Notes under the pieces: model-generated
Database searches by the model: none
The model's input: the letters and a program-made list of their open reading frames with translations, nothing else
Told to the model about the DNA's origin: nothing
NCBI RefSeq assembly: GCF_026391055.1
Contig: NZ_JAPLET010000010.1
Location: 326,620-390,619, forward strand
Source: Spirosoma sp.
GTDB lineage: Bacteria > Bacteroidota > Bacteroidia > Cytophagales > Spirosomataceae
DNA: 64,000 nt
Direction: 5' to 3'
Position numbers and translations under genes: made by a program
Shown: one piece after another, positions 6,404 to 14,461 of the stretch
How the letters are laid out: each line of letters begins with the position of its first letter
Numbering within the stretch: position 1 is the first letter of the stretch

Positions 6404-8041
6404 ATGATTGTACTTGATTACTTAAGAGAATTAGACAACAATGAAATAATCGTTCCACCATTTCATACAGGTCATCTAGGATTTATACCGAATACAACAG
6501 TTAGAATAGGGTTAATTTCTCCATTCGTCGAAGAGGCATCTCATTGTGAAGTAATTGTTACGCCTTATGATCCGAGCACGGAGCTAGCTATTTTACGCTG
6601 CACAATGAAGGACGGCGTAGGGGTTGTGAGGAAACTAGTGAGTGCATTATCATCCTTGAAAATCAATATAGTTACGCAGGAATCTTCATCTATTAATCAT
6701 CAAAGCCAGCATACTGTTAACCTTCTGCTAGATTTATCAACATCAAATCTACGAGAAGACAAAACATACGAATGGGCAAAACAAAAATACAGAATATACG
6801 ATTACGTTTTTCCTGTAAGTGATTATAGATTTTTGAAAATTTTTGAGAGAGTTATTGCTTATTGTGGAGAATCAATATTTTGGGAGAAACAAAATGGGGA
6901 ATATAGGCTTCAGCTCTATATGACTCCACTTGAGAAAAAAATCATACATTATCAGGAAACCGTAACTGTGGTTTCAGAAAATTCTAAAAATAGAGTAAAA
7001 ATAAGTCTACCACCTAATTTATTAAACAGAATACAAACAAATTTGTATCCTAATTCCTTAGAGAAAATGAAGTTAAAATATCTTCTTTTCTCAGATACAA
7101 AAGAGAGAACATTAAGAATTTACTTCCCCAAGGTGGAGTCATGGGAAAAGTTAGTTCATATCGGGATTTACCATAAAGACATACCAGGTGCCTTATCGTC
7201 AATTTTTGACTTGATTGCGAATGCAAACTTCAACATTATAACTGGTTTGCTGAGAAAAAATACACAAGATACTAACATTTGGGAGGGCCTTCTGGAATAT
7301 AAAGGGAATGAGACTATTGATTCGAAAGATTTATATTTATGGGTGAGAGAAAAAATAAAAATATCTAGCGACATAGATTATGATATATCACGTTATGACT
7401 TCAAAATTGGTGCACCTTTATATCCCAAAAAAAATTATAATGCTATCCCGTTATTGACTGAAGCAAAAACAATGAAAGGTAATGATGATAAACTTAATTA
7501 TGAATCGAGGATAGATGAAGGAATAAATAAATTACAGCAAAACGTTGATCAAGAATATTACAATAAATTAACATTAGAATTACTAAAAATAGTAAAAATT
7601 AGAAATAAAAAAGACTTTAAACAGAGAATTTTTCTTTCCTATCCATACAGTGCTACAGCTCACGTCAAATTAATTCAAGACGCTTTAAAACATGAATATC
7701 ACCTAGATGAATATCAAGATGCTGGAGGTGAGATTATCCTTGATGAGGTTATGAGAAAAATTAAAGCGTGTGATTTTTTTCTAGCTATTTGGCATCACGA
7801 AGAACAAATGCCTGTAGGTGATGGCAAATACAGTATTTCACCTTGGATGCCTTTTGAATATGGCATTGCTCTTGCGGAAAGAAAAGAAAACTACATTGTT
7901 CGTTCATCGAAATTAGCAGACCGTGTTTGGAAAAGAATAAATCCATCGAAGGCAATTCCAGAATATAGTGATCTGACTTTTATAAACCAAACGTTGCCCA
8001 AAATAATAAGCTTTGTCTCTAGAAAACTGCGGGACAAATAA
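6404..8041 (+). CDS. Putative sensor-effector: two ACT-like modules fused to a TIR-like domain
   Basis: The 545-residue soluble protein appears to have three parts. Residues about 15-111 hold a beta-rich stretch (IIVPPFHTGHLGFIPNTTV) and an ACT-like unit (DGVGVVRKLVSALSSLKINI). Residues about 185-300 repeat this plan, ending in a second ACT-like unit (IGIYHKDIPGALSSIFDL). Residues about 408-540 look like a TIR-type domain: RIFLSYPYS at the start, ACDFFLAIW in the middle, then SPWMPFEYGIALA, whose Glu485 is a candidate catalytic residue. ACT domains usually bind amino acids or other small ligands; many bacterial TIR domains cleave NAD+ in defence. A ligand-gated TIR effector is therefore inferred, not shown. 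Codon use is strongly AT-rich. The gene lies between sites D and E. Confidence 0.6.
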   Translation: MIVLDYLRELDNNEIIVPPFHTGHLGFIPNTTVRIGLISPFVEEASHCEVIVTPYDPSTELAILRCTMKDGVGVVRKLVSALSSLKINIVTQESSSINHQSQHTVNLLLDLSTSNLREDKTYEWAKQKYRIYDYVFPVSDYRFLKIFERVIAYCGESIFWEKQNGEYRLQLYMTPLEKKIIHYQETVTVVSENSKNRVKISLPPNLLNRIQTNLYPNSLEKMKLKYLLFSDTKERTLRIYFPKVESWEKLVHIGIYHKDIPGALSSIFDLIANANFNIITGLLRKNTQDTNIWEGLLEYKGNETIDSKDLYLWVREKIKISSDIDYDISRYDFKIGAPLYPKKNYNAIPLLTEAKTMKGNDDKLNYESRIDEGINKLQQNVDQEYYNKLTLELLKIVKIRNKKDFKQRIFLSYPYSATAHVKLIQDALKHEYHLDEYQDAGGEIILDEVMRKIKACDFFLAIWHHEEQMPVGDGKYSISPWMPFEYGIALAERKENYIVRSSKLADRVWKRINPSKAIPEYSDLTFINQTLPKIISFVSRKLRDK

Positions 8042-8393
8042 TATAGGGCAGAATAAACTGTAAAGTTAAAATTGGTTGCTGCATAGATATAGCAACTTTA
8101 ACTCAGCATCGTGTTTGCTCTACATTGGTAACTTACCGCTAACAGGATGCAGGCTTCTAAAGGCAGGGAGTGTAAAGGTAGGCGAGTCGTTCGCTCTTTT
8201 CAACCATCTTGTGGGCCATCAACACCCGTGGTCGTTGGCTAATAATCCATTAAGTACTTATTAAGGCAGGTTTTAAGCTTTCCAACTCAGTATTCGTGCG
8301 ACATAGGAAATACCCCACGGATTTCATTCATTCTGGTTGGCCCTAGTAAACAAAGTCGTTGGATATAAAGGCGAAAAGACGAAAGCGACAAAA
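8042..8393. other. Gene-free stretch around site E
   Basis: It contains the attC-like remnant at 8152-8240 and otherwise AT-rich sequence. A frame opening with TTG at 8337 would lengthen the next gene by 19 residues; I preferred the ATG at 8394. Confidence 0.4.
8152..8240 (+). repeat. Degenerate attC-like site E
   Basis: The right half CCATCAACACCCGTGGTCGTTGG (see 8217-8239) parallels that of site B, and GTGTAAAGG at 8170-8178 matches the block of B and C. The right box reads GTTGGCT. The expected left box is replaced by GGCTTCT, so outer pairing is poor. A small inner hairpin GCGA/TCGC is present. I read it as a decayed site. Confidence 0.45.
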
Positions 8394-8852
8394 ATGGACT
8401 ATCTGGTAAAGGACGAAAAACTTGAATTGAAATATGAGTCAGGGAAAGGTGCCTGGACGTATCACATTCAAATTCCAAACACCAAACACATCGCAGGAAA
8501 GTGGGGAGATCTTAAAGTCTCAGGCTATATTGACGAATACAAACTGGAAACTAAAAACCTGTTTACAATCACAGGTCAAGACAAACTTATTTCTATAAAT
8601 CAGGAAATAAGGAGTGCAATTAATAAAACTGGTGGCGATACGGTAACTGTGACACTTTATTTACTGAATATAAAAGAACAGATAACAGAAGAACAGGTTT
8701 TAGACACTTTTAAAGAAGCAGACGTTCTCAAATCATTTGAAAAGATGCCGGAAGAGGAGAGACATGAAATTTTGAAGAAGATTCTTTCTCAAAGAAGTGA
8801 AGAGAAGCAGGTCAAGATGATTATTAATCATATTGATAAATTAACTAAATAG
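8394..8852 (+). CDS. DUF1905/YdeI-type protein
   Basis: The 152-residue protein has an N-terminal DUF1905 beta-barrel-like domain (about 1-100): GAWTYHIQIPNTKHIAGKWGD, then SGYIDEYKLE, and a closing IRSAINKTGGDTVTVTLYL. A C-terminal helical part (about 110-150; VLKSFEKMPEEERHEILKKI) matches the YdeI/OmpD-associated helical tail often fused to it. The biochemical role is unknown; some members are annotated as bacteriocin-protection proteins. The first ATG at 8394 gives the usual N-terminus for the family. It follows site E and precedes the DUF6624 gene by 34 bases, so the two may be cotranscribed. Confidence 0.7.
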   Translation: MDYLVKDEKLELKYESGKGAWTYHIQIPNTKHIAGKWGDLKVSGYIDEYKLETKNLFTITGQDKLISINQEIRSAINKTGGDTVTVTLYLLNIKEQITEEQVLDTFKEADVLKSFEKMPEEERHEILKKILSQRSEEKQVKMIINHIDKLTK

Positions 8853-8886
8853 CCCGTCCAGAAACTGTCCATTCTATCTGATAAAG

Positions 8887-9498
8887 ATGTTGTATCCTGA
8901 CATTGCACAAGAGTTGATAGAACGGCAGAGAAACGACCTTGACGTTAGACAACGCCTTGCTGAAGAAGGAAAGCTAACTGGTGGGTATAATCCGGAAATG
9001 GAGGACGTGCATCTTGACAATGCCCGGCGACTTCAGGAAATGATTACTCAGATTGGCTGGCCGGCTCAGGAACAAGTTGGCGAGGAAGCGAGTCAGGCAG
9101 CCTGGTTAATTGTCCAGCATGCGATCAGCCTGCCTTCATTCATGAAACGCTCGCTTGCCTTGATGAACGAGCAAGCAAAAACAAGGACGATTGATCCAGC
9201 CAATCTAGCTTTTCTGGCCGACCGAATCGCGATGTATGAAAACCAACCCCAGTTTTATGGTACTCAGTTTGTAGATGACGGACAGGGTCGACTGGTGTGC
9301 TATCAGCTTGATGATTCTGTCGAGAAGGTTGATCAACGCCGTCAGAAGTTAGGGCTAAACACAATTGATGAGCAATTGGTCGAATTAACAGCTCGGATGA
9401 ACGTTGAGCAGGCAAAACTACCAACGGTAAACGAAAGGCAACAAATGCAGGAAGACTATGATGCCTGGCGCAGAACAGTCGGATGGATTTCCGCATAG
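8887..9498 (+). CDS. DUF6624-family cytoplasmic protein
   Basis: The 203-residue protein has no signal peptide. Its N-terminus (about 1-50) is helical and charged. The rest follows the DUF6624 pattern also seen in the 5069 gene: IGWPAQEQVGEEASQAAWLIVQHA, LAFLADRIAMYENQPQFYGTQ and DQRRQKLGLNTIDEQL. Its base composition is closer to the core genome than that of the genes to its left, so the island boundary may lie just before or just after it. The role of the domain is unknown. Confidence 0.75.
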   Translation: MLYPDIAQELIERQRNDLDVRQRLAEEGKLTGGYNPEMEDVHLDNARRLQEMITQIGWPAQEQVGEEASQAAWLIVQHAISLPSFMKRSLALMNEQAKTRTIDPANLAFLADRIAMYENQPQFYGTQFVDDGQGRLVCYQLDDSVEKVDQRRQKLGLNTIDEQLVELTARMNVEQAKLPTVNERQQMQEDYDAWRRTVGWISA

Positions 9499-9532
9499 CT
9501 CCTCATAGAAAGAGCAGAGACCCCGCACCGGC

Positions 9533-9590
9533 GGATTGAAAAGCGGATGGCGTTAGCACGTTCAAACTAACTACCATCGCTTTTCGATCC
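9533..9590. terminator. Long imperfect hairpin between convergent genes
   Basis: GGATtGAAAAGCG...GATGG..GTTAG on the left mirrors CTAAC..CCATC.GCTTTTC.ATCC on the right, with a ten-base loop. It lies between the stops of the convergent DUF6624 and ABC genes and probably ends transcription from both sides. It also marks the right end of the island. There is no long T run. Confidence 0.5.
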
Positions 9591-9628
9591 ACTCTTGTGA
9601 AGTCGTTCCAGTTTATCCCATCAATCCG

Positions 9629-11410
9629 TTACACAAGCACCGGCTGTTCCATGACATCCTTCTGGTGCGCCCACATCTCCTGAAATACATCACTCCGCAC
9701 CTGTAACTCCTGGAAGCTGCCTTCATCAATGATTTTGCCGTCCTGCATGATGTAGATGTAGTCGAACAGGGGTAGTAAATGCAGGCGGTGAAGCGTTGAG
9801 ACAACCGCTTTGTCGGTAAACTCATTCAGTAGTTTACGGTAGATCGCCAGTTCCGTTTTGGGGTCGATGCTACTGGTTGGCTCATCGAGCAGTACAATGT
9901 CGCTGGTGCGGGCGGCCAATACACCCCGTGCCAGTGCCAGCCGTTGCCGTTGTCCCCCGGACAAATTCAAGCCTTTCTCCTGAATGCTTGTTTCCAGCCC
10001 ATTGGGTAGCCGATGCACCACCTCGTTGAAACGGGCTACCTGGCAAACACGCGAAATGGTTTCATCATCGAACGGCAGGCCAAGCGTGATGTTATAAGCA
10101 ATCGTATTTTCGAATATTTCCGGTTCCTGCGGAAACAGTGTTACCGTATTCGTGACCGCATTCAGACCTGACAGTTCTTCACCATCTACCCAAACCGACA
10201 TTCCCGGCTCCGGCTGGTACAATCCCCGAAGGAGCGTTAGCAGGGTGCTTTTCCCTGAACCACTCTCACCTATGAAGGCTATGCGCTGGCCCCGGCGCAA
10301 ACTGATTTGCAGTTCACTCAGGTTAGCCGCTTTTTTCGATGTGCCAAAAGTGCGGCCGTGCGAGAAATTAAGGCCACTGATGCTGATCGTTTTCCAGTTT
10401 TTGGGCAGGGCTTCCTCTTCAGGGCGTACATGCTGGGCGTAAGCCTCGCCAATACCTCGCGCTGTTTGAACGTCGGTGTTGTACTGAACGATCTGCGTAT
10501 ACTGAAACGCAACGTCATTGAATACACTCGTAAATTGGTTTACATACCCCAGCAGCGTTACCAGACCGCCAATCAGGAACACCTGGCCCGGCACGTAATG
10601 CTGATAGATATAGCCCGTTGACATAACAATGTAGATCAGCGTCACCAGCAGCGTCGCCACAAACCACTTCCATTCATTGATCTTGACCTGCTTTAGGAAA
10701 GGCGGGAAAACGGCGTCTACTTTCTGACCGAAACTAACCTGTATACGTTGCTCCAACCGCAGGGTAATAACTGTAATAATGTTCGACAGATTATCGAAGA
10801 GGCTGGCCGAAACGACGTGCTCATGTTCGTTGGTTTCGTCGAGGGCCTTAATAAATGGACGGTCAAAACGGAGAATGACCCAGACCGTCAACGCCCCCAG
10901 ACCCAAGCCTATAATGCCGAATAGGGGCGAAAAATATAGCATGGCACCAAAGGAAAATATCAGCTTGAACAAGGCGTTGAGGTAGACGAATCCTCCCTGA
11001 AAAAACCCTCTCAACGCATCGTAAGCTTTCCGGATTCGGCTGATGGTATCACCGCTATGGTGTTCCTTATGCCAGCTAACGGGCAAGTGCAGCGTTTGAT
11101 GAAACAATTCATCCAGAAAATTCCGGCTCAGGTTGAAAGCCAGTCGGCGTTCCATGACGCGGGCCGGACCATGAAAAGACCAGTCCAGCAACATCAGACC
11201 CAGATGAGCCCCGGCATACATCCAGATCAGGCGGGGAATATCCGTCTGCTGTTTTTGAAGTTCACCAACAAACCAGCCAAATAATAGAGGAAAAGCAGCT
11301 CTGACAATATTAGCCAGGATAAAGAGGAGATACACGAGCACATACTGCCGCTTTTCGTATCGTGCATACGTCCAGGCAGTACGTAGCAGGGCTACATACG
11401 GGTTTTTCAT
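9629..11410 (-). CDS. ABC exporter, fused permease-ATPase
   Basis: The 593-residue half-transporter has an N-terminal exporter membrane domain (about 15-310) with roughly six helices. A nucleotide-binding domain (about 340-580) follows: Walker A GESGSGKS at 381-388, Q-loop FPQEPE at about 426, signature LSGGQ at 483-487, Walker B IVLLDEP at about 505-511, and H-loop STLHR at about 538. It resembles MsbA/lipid or multidrug exporters and would act as a homodimer in the inner membrane. Substrate unknown. It converges with the 8887 gene and is divergent from fusA. The second exporter in this window (46159) has the same layout but differs in its NBD. Confidence 0.85.
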   Translation of the reverse strand: MKNPYVALLRTAWTYARYEKRQYVLVYLLFILANIVRAAFPLLFGWFVGELQKQQTDIPRLIWMYAGAHLGLMLLDWSFHGPARVMERRLAFNLSRNFLDELFHQTLHLPVSWHKEHHSGDTISRIRKAYDALRGFFQGGFVYLNALFKLIFSFGAMLYFSPLFGIIGLGLGALTVWVILRFDRPFIKALDETNEHEHVVSASLFDNLSNIITVITLRLEQRIQVSFGQKVDAVFPPFLKQVKINEWKWFVATLLVTLIYIVMSTGYIYQHYVPGQVFLIGGLVTLLGYVNQFTSVFNDVAFQYTQIVQYNTDVQTARGIGEAYAQHVRPEEEALPKNWKTISISGLNFSHGRTFGTSKKAANLSELQISLRRGQRIAFIGESGSGKSTLLTLLRGLYQPEPGMSVWVDGEELSGLNAVTNTVTLFPQEPEIFENTIAYNITLGLPFDDETISRVCQVARFNEVVHRLPNGLETSIQEKGLNLSGGQRQRLALARGVLAARTSDIVLLDEPTSSIDPKTELAIYRKLLNEFTDKAVVSTLHRLHLLPLFDYIYIMQDGKIIDEGSFQELQVRSDVFQEMWAHQKDVMEQPVLV

Positions 11411-11757
11411 GAAGGTTCAAGTTACGGTCTATTTACTCTAACGAATATAGAGACATATATTCACAAAACAAGAAAATCGTTAACAAAATGTAAATTTTAA
11501 TCTGTGTTATAGTGGCCTGATACTACCTATTATTTTACGCTTACTGGCGTGGCTACAATTAGGCACTCTGTAATTGTACGGGCAAGGCTTATTTATAACA
11601 CAAGCGGTTCGTTAACAGTATATTCTTTACGATTCGATTTGATTTGTGGTTGACTTTCAGTAATTTTGCGTCCTGATTCGCAAAGAGGCCTTCCAGCAAT
11701 GTGCAGGCGCTTCTTTCTTCGATAGTAGAAAAACATAACTTTCAGTATAACAAGCTA
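11411..11757. other. Divergent intergenic region before fusA
   Basis: It is AT-rich and holds the fusA promoter at 11638-11668. No gene or RNA is recognised in the rest. Confidence 0.5.
11638..11668 (+). promoter_or_regulatory. fusA promoter
   Basis: TTTG at 11638-11641, a 19-base spacer, and TAATTTTG at 11661-11668 make an exact fit to the Bacteroidetes consensus. The transcript would start about 85 bases before the fusA ATG. Confidence 0.75.
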
Positions 11758-13866
11758 ATGGCTCGCGATTTAAATTTCACGAGAAACATCGGTATCGCTG
11801 CCCACATTGATGCGGGTAAGACGACAACAACCGAACGAATTCTCTATTACGCCGGGGTAAGCCACAAGATTGGTGAGGTACACGATGGTGCCGCAACGAT
11901 GGACTGGATGGAACAGGAGCAGGAGCGGGGTATTACAATTACCTCTGCCGCTACCACTGTTGACTGGACCTACCGCGCTAATAAGTACCACATCAACATC
12001 ATCGATACACCAGGCCACGTTGACTTCACGGTTGAAGTGAACCGTTCGCTGCGTGTACTGGATGGTCTGGTGTTCCTTTTCAGTGCCGTTGACGGTGTAG
12101 AGCCTCAGTCGGAAACTAACTGGCGTTTGGCCAACAACTATAACGTTGCTCGTTTAGGCTTCGTTAACAAAATGGACCGCTCCGGTGCCGACTTCCTGAA
12201 CGTGTGCAAGCAGGTTAAGGAAATGCTGGGCAGTTACGCTGTTCCCCTTCAGTTGCCAATCGGCGAAGAAGAGAACTTCAAAGGTGTAGTTGACCTCGTT
12301 AACTTCCGCGGTATCCAGTGGAATGAAGATGATAAAGGTATGACATTCCAGGAGGTACCCATCCCAGCCGATATGCTGGATGAAGCTACCGAATGGCGCG
12401 AAAAACTTCTGGAAGCCGTTGCTGAGTTCGACGACTCCCTGATGGAGAAATACTTTGAAGATCCTGAATCGATCTCGGAAGACGAAATTCTGGCGGCTCT
12501 GCGGAAAGCAACCATCAGCATGAAAATCGTTCCGATGCTTTGCGGTTCATCTTTCAAGAACAAAGGTGTGCAAACCATGCTCGATTACGTGATGGCTCTG
12601 TTGCCATCGCCAATGGACAAGGAAAGCATCAAAGGAACAAATCCAGACACTGGCGAAGAGATTTCTCGTAAGCCTTCGTCAACGGAGCCTTTCTCAGCCC
12701 TTGCGTTCAAAATTGCTACCGACCCTTACGTAGGTCGTCTTTGCTTCGTTCGTTCGTACTCGGGCGTTCTGGAGTCTGGTTCATATATCCTGAACAACCG
12801 TTCGGGCAACAAAGAGCGGATTTCCCGGATTTTCCAGATGCACGCTAACAAGCAGAACCAGATCGAGCGTCTGGAAGCTGGTGACATCGGTGCCGTGGTT
12901 GGTTTCAAAGACATCAAGACGGGCGATACCCTGTCGGATGAGAAACACCCAATCGTTCTGGAATCAATGGTGTTCCCCGATCCCGTTATCGGTTACGCCA
13001 TCGAGCCTAAGAAATCGGCCGACCAGGATAACTTCTCGAAAGCTATCGGTAAACTGATCGAAGAAGACCCAACCCTTAAAGTTGAGTCGAACGAAGAAAC
13101 CGGCCAGACCATTATCCGTGGTATGGGTGAGCTTCACCTTGAAATTATCATCGACCGCATGCGTCGTGAGTTCAAGGTGGAAGTTAACCAGGGTGCGCCA
13201 CAGGTAGCGTACAAAGAGAAGCTGACGAAAAACGTTGAACACCGTGAAGTTTATAAGAAACAAACGGGTGGTCGCGGTAAGTTTGCCGACATCGTATTTG
13301 AACTCGGACCACGGGAACAGGATGAAACCGGTGTTGTTCAGCCAGGTCTGGAGTTCGTTAATGGTATCGTAGGTGGTGTAATTCCCCGTGAATTTATTCC
13401 TGCCGTTCAGAAAGGCTTTGACGAGTCGCTGAAAAATGGCCCATTAGCTGGCTTCCCCCTCGAAAGCATGAAAGTTCGGTTGTTCCATGGTTCGTACCAC
13501 GACGTTGACTCCGACTCACTGTCGTTCGAAATGGCCGCTCGTTTAGGCTTCCGTGAAGCTGCCCGTCAGGCTGGTCCGAAACTGCTCGAACCAATCATGG
13601 CTGTTGAAGTATTGACGCCGGAAGAATATACCGGTCCAATTACGGGTGACCTCAACCGTCGCCGGGGTGTAATGAAGGGCATGGATACGAAAGCTGGATC
13701 GCAGGTGATCAAGGCTGACGTCCCTCTTTCAGAACTGTTCGGCTACGTAACGGATCTGCGTACCATGTCGTCGGGTCGTGCTACGGCTAACCTGACCTTT
13801 GCTCACTACGAAGTTGTTCCGCAGAACATTGCTGACAGCGTTGTAGCAAAAGAAAAAGGTAAATAA
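11758..13866 (+). CDS. fusA: Elongation factor G
   Basis: This 702-residue translational GTPase moves tRNA and mRNA through the ribosome. G1 is [12 protein letters not shown] near residue 18. The switch region [14 protein letters not shown]3 DTPGHVDF and G4 NKMDRSG follow; domains II-V end at about 700. The length matches the family, and the start at 11758 gives the canonical [21 protein letters not shown]; an upstream GTG frame would add 19 unlikely residues. rpsJ follows after a hairpin, the conserved str/S10 order in Bacteroidota. Codon use is that of a highly expressed gene. Confidence 0.97.
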   Translation: MARDLNFTRNIGIAAHIDAGKTTTTERILYYAGVSHKIGEVHDGAATMDWMEQEQERGITITSAATTVDWTYRANKYHINIIDTPGHVDFTVEVNRSLRVLDGLVFLFSAVDGVEPQSETNWRLANNYNVARLGFVNKMDRSGADFLNVCKQVKEMLGSYAVPLQLPIGEEENFKGVVDLVNFRGIQWNEDDKGMTFQEVPIPADMLDEATEWREKLLEAVAEFDDSLMEKYFEDPESISEDEILAALRKATISMKIVPMLCGSSFKNKGVQTMLDYVMALLPSPMDKESIKGTNPDTGEEISRKPSSTEPFSALAFKIATDPYVGRLCFVRSYSGVLESGSYILNNRSGNKERISRIFQMHANKQNQIERLEAGDIGAVVGFKDIKTGDTLSDEKHPIVLESMVFPDPVIGYAIEPKKSADQDNFSKAIGKLIEEDPTLKVESNEETGQTIIRGMGELHLEIIIDRMRREFKVEVNQGAPQVAYKEKLTKNVEHREVYKKQTGGRGKFADIVFELGPREQDETGVVQPGLEFVNGIVGGVIPREFIPAVQKGFDESLKNGPLAGFPLESMKVRLFHGSYHDVDSDSLSFEMAARLGFREAARQAGPKLLEPIMAVEVLTPEEYTGPITGDLNRRRGVMKGMDTKAGSQVIKADVPLSELFGYVTDLRTMSSGRATANLTFAHYEVVPQNIADSVVAKEKGK

Positions 13867-13880
13867 GTTTTTCAGGATAT

Positions 13881-13916
13881 TGGGCAGTTGGTCGGTTGAT
13901 CAACTGCCCATTTTTT
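13881..13916 (+). terminator. Hairpin between fusA and rpsJ
   Basis: TGGGCAGTTG (13881-13890) pairs with CAACTGCCCA (13901-13910), followed by six T. It is a typical intrinsic terminator and may attenuate readthrough into rpsJ. Confidence 0.8.
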
Positions 13917-13974
13917 GTGTCGCTGGAGTAAATGGTTCTTTCGGCGGCATATTCACATAACGAACCAAAACACA

Positions 13975-14280
13975 ATGAGCCAAAAAATTCGCATTAAGCT
14001 AAAGTCGTTCGACCACATGCTGGTTGACAAATCGGCTGAGAAGATCGTGAAAGCGGTTAAGTCGACGGGTGCTATCGTAAGCGGCCCCATCCCTCTGCCA
14101 ACAAACAAAGAGATCTATACCGTTCTGCGGTCGCCCCACGTCAATAAAAAGGCTCGGGAACAGTTCCAACTGTGCACCTACAAGCGTCTGGTAGACATTT
14201 ACAGCAGCAGTGCTAAAACGGTAGACGCGCTCATGAAGCTCGAACTACCCAGTGGTGTTGACGTTGAGATCAAAGTCTAA
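13975..14280 (+). CDS. rpsJ: Ribosomal protein S10
   Basis: The 101-residue protein of the small subunit (also NusE in antitermination) begins [20 protein letters not shown] and has the typical [23 protein letters not shown] core. The length is normal. The frame is open 60 bases further up, but the ATG at 13975 is the conserved start. It is followed here by mutL instead of rplC, so the S10 operon is split from it in this genome. Confidence 0.96.
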   Translation: MSQKIRIKLKSFDHMLVDKSAEKIVKAVKSTGAIVSGPIPLPTNKEIYTVLRSPHVNKKAREQFQLCTYKRLVDIYSSSAKTVDALMKLELPSGVDVEIKV

Positions 14281-14301
14281 CGATTTTTAGTTGAAGGCTT
14301 C

Positions 14302-14346
14302 GAATGCCGTTGGTTTGGGACGAAATCGTTTCATACCAGCGGCATT
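14302..14346 (+). terminator. Hairpin after rpsJ
   Basis: AATGCCG (14303-14309) pairs with CGGCATT (14340-14346), extended inward by TGGT/ACCA. The loop is about 15 bases. It is followed by only a short T stretch, so the terminator role is moderately certain. Confidence 0.5.
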
Positions 14347-14461
14347 TATGTTTTCAGGGAATTTCCCTCTCATTCTGTTGAATTATACGGCCTTTTAACG
14401 GGTTATTTTTGTATATTGTAGATACGGCACCTAGCCGTTTGAGGAGATCTATCCGTTCGTT

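Noticed and set aside
11701..11757. Longer N-terminus for EF-G from a GTG
   Set aside because: The extra 19 residues are not part of the EF-G family and the ATG at 11758 gives the conserved start.
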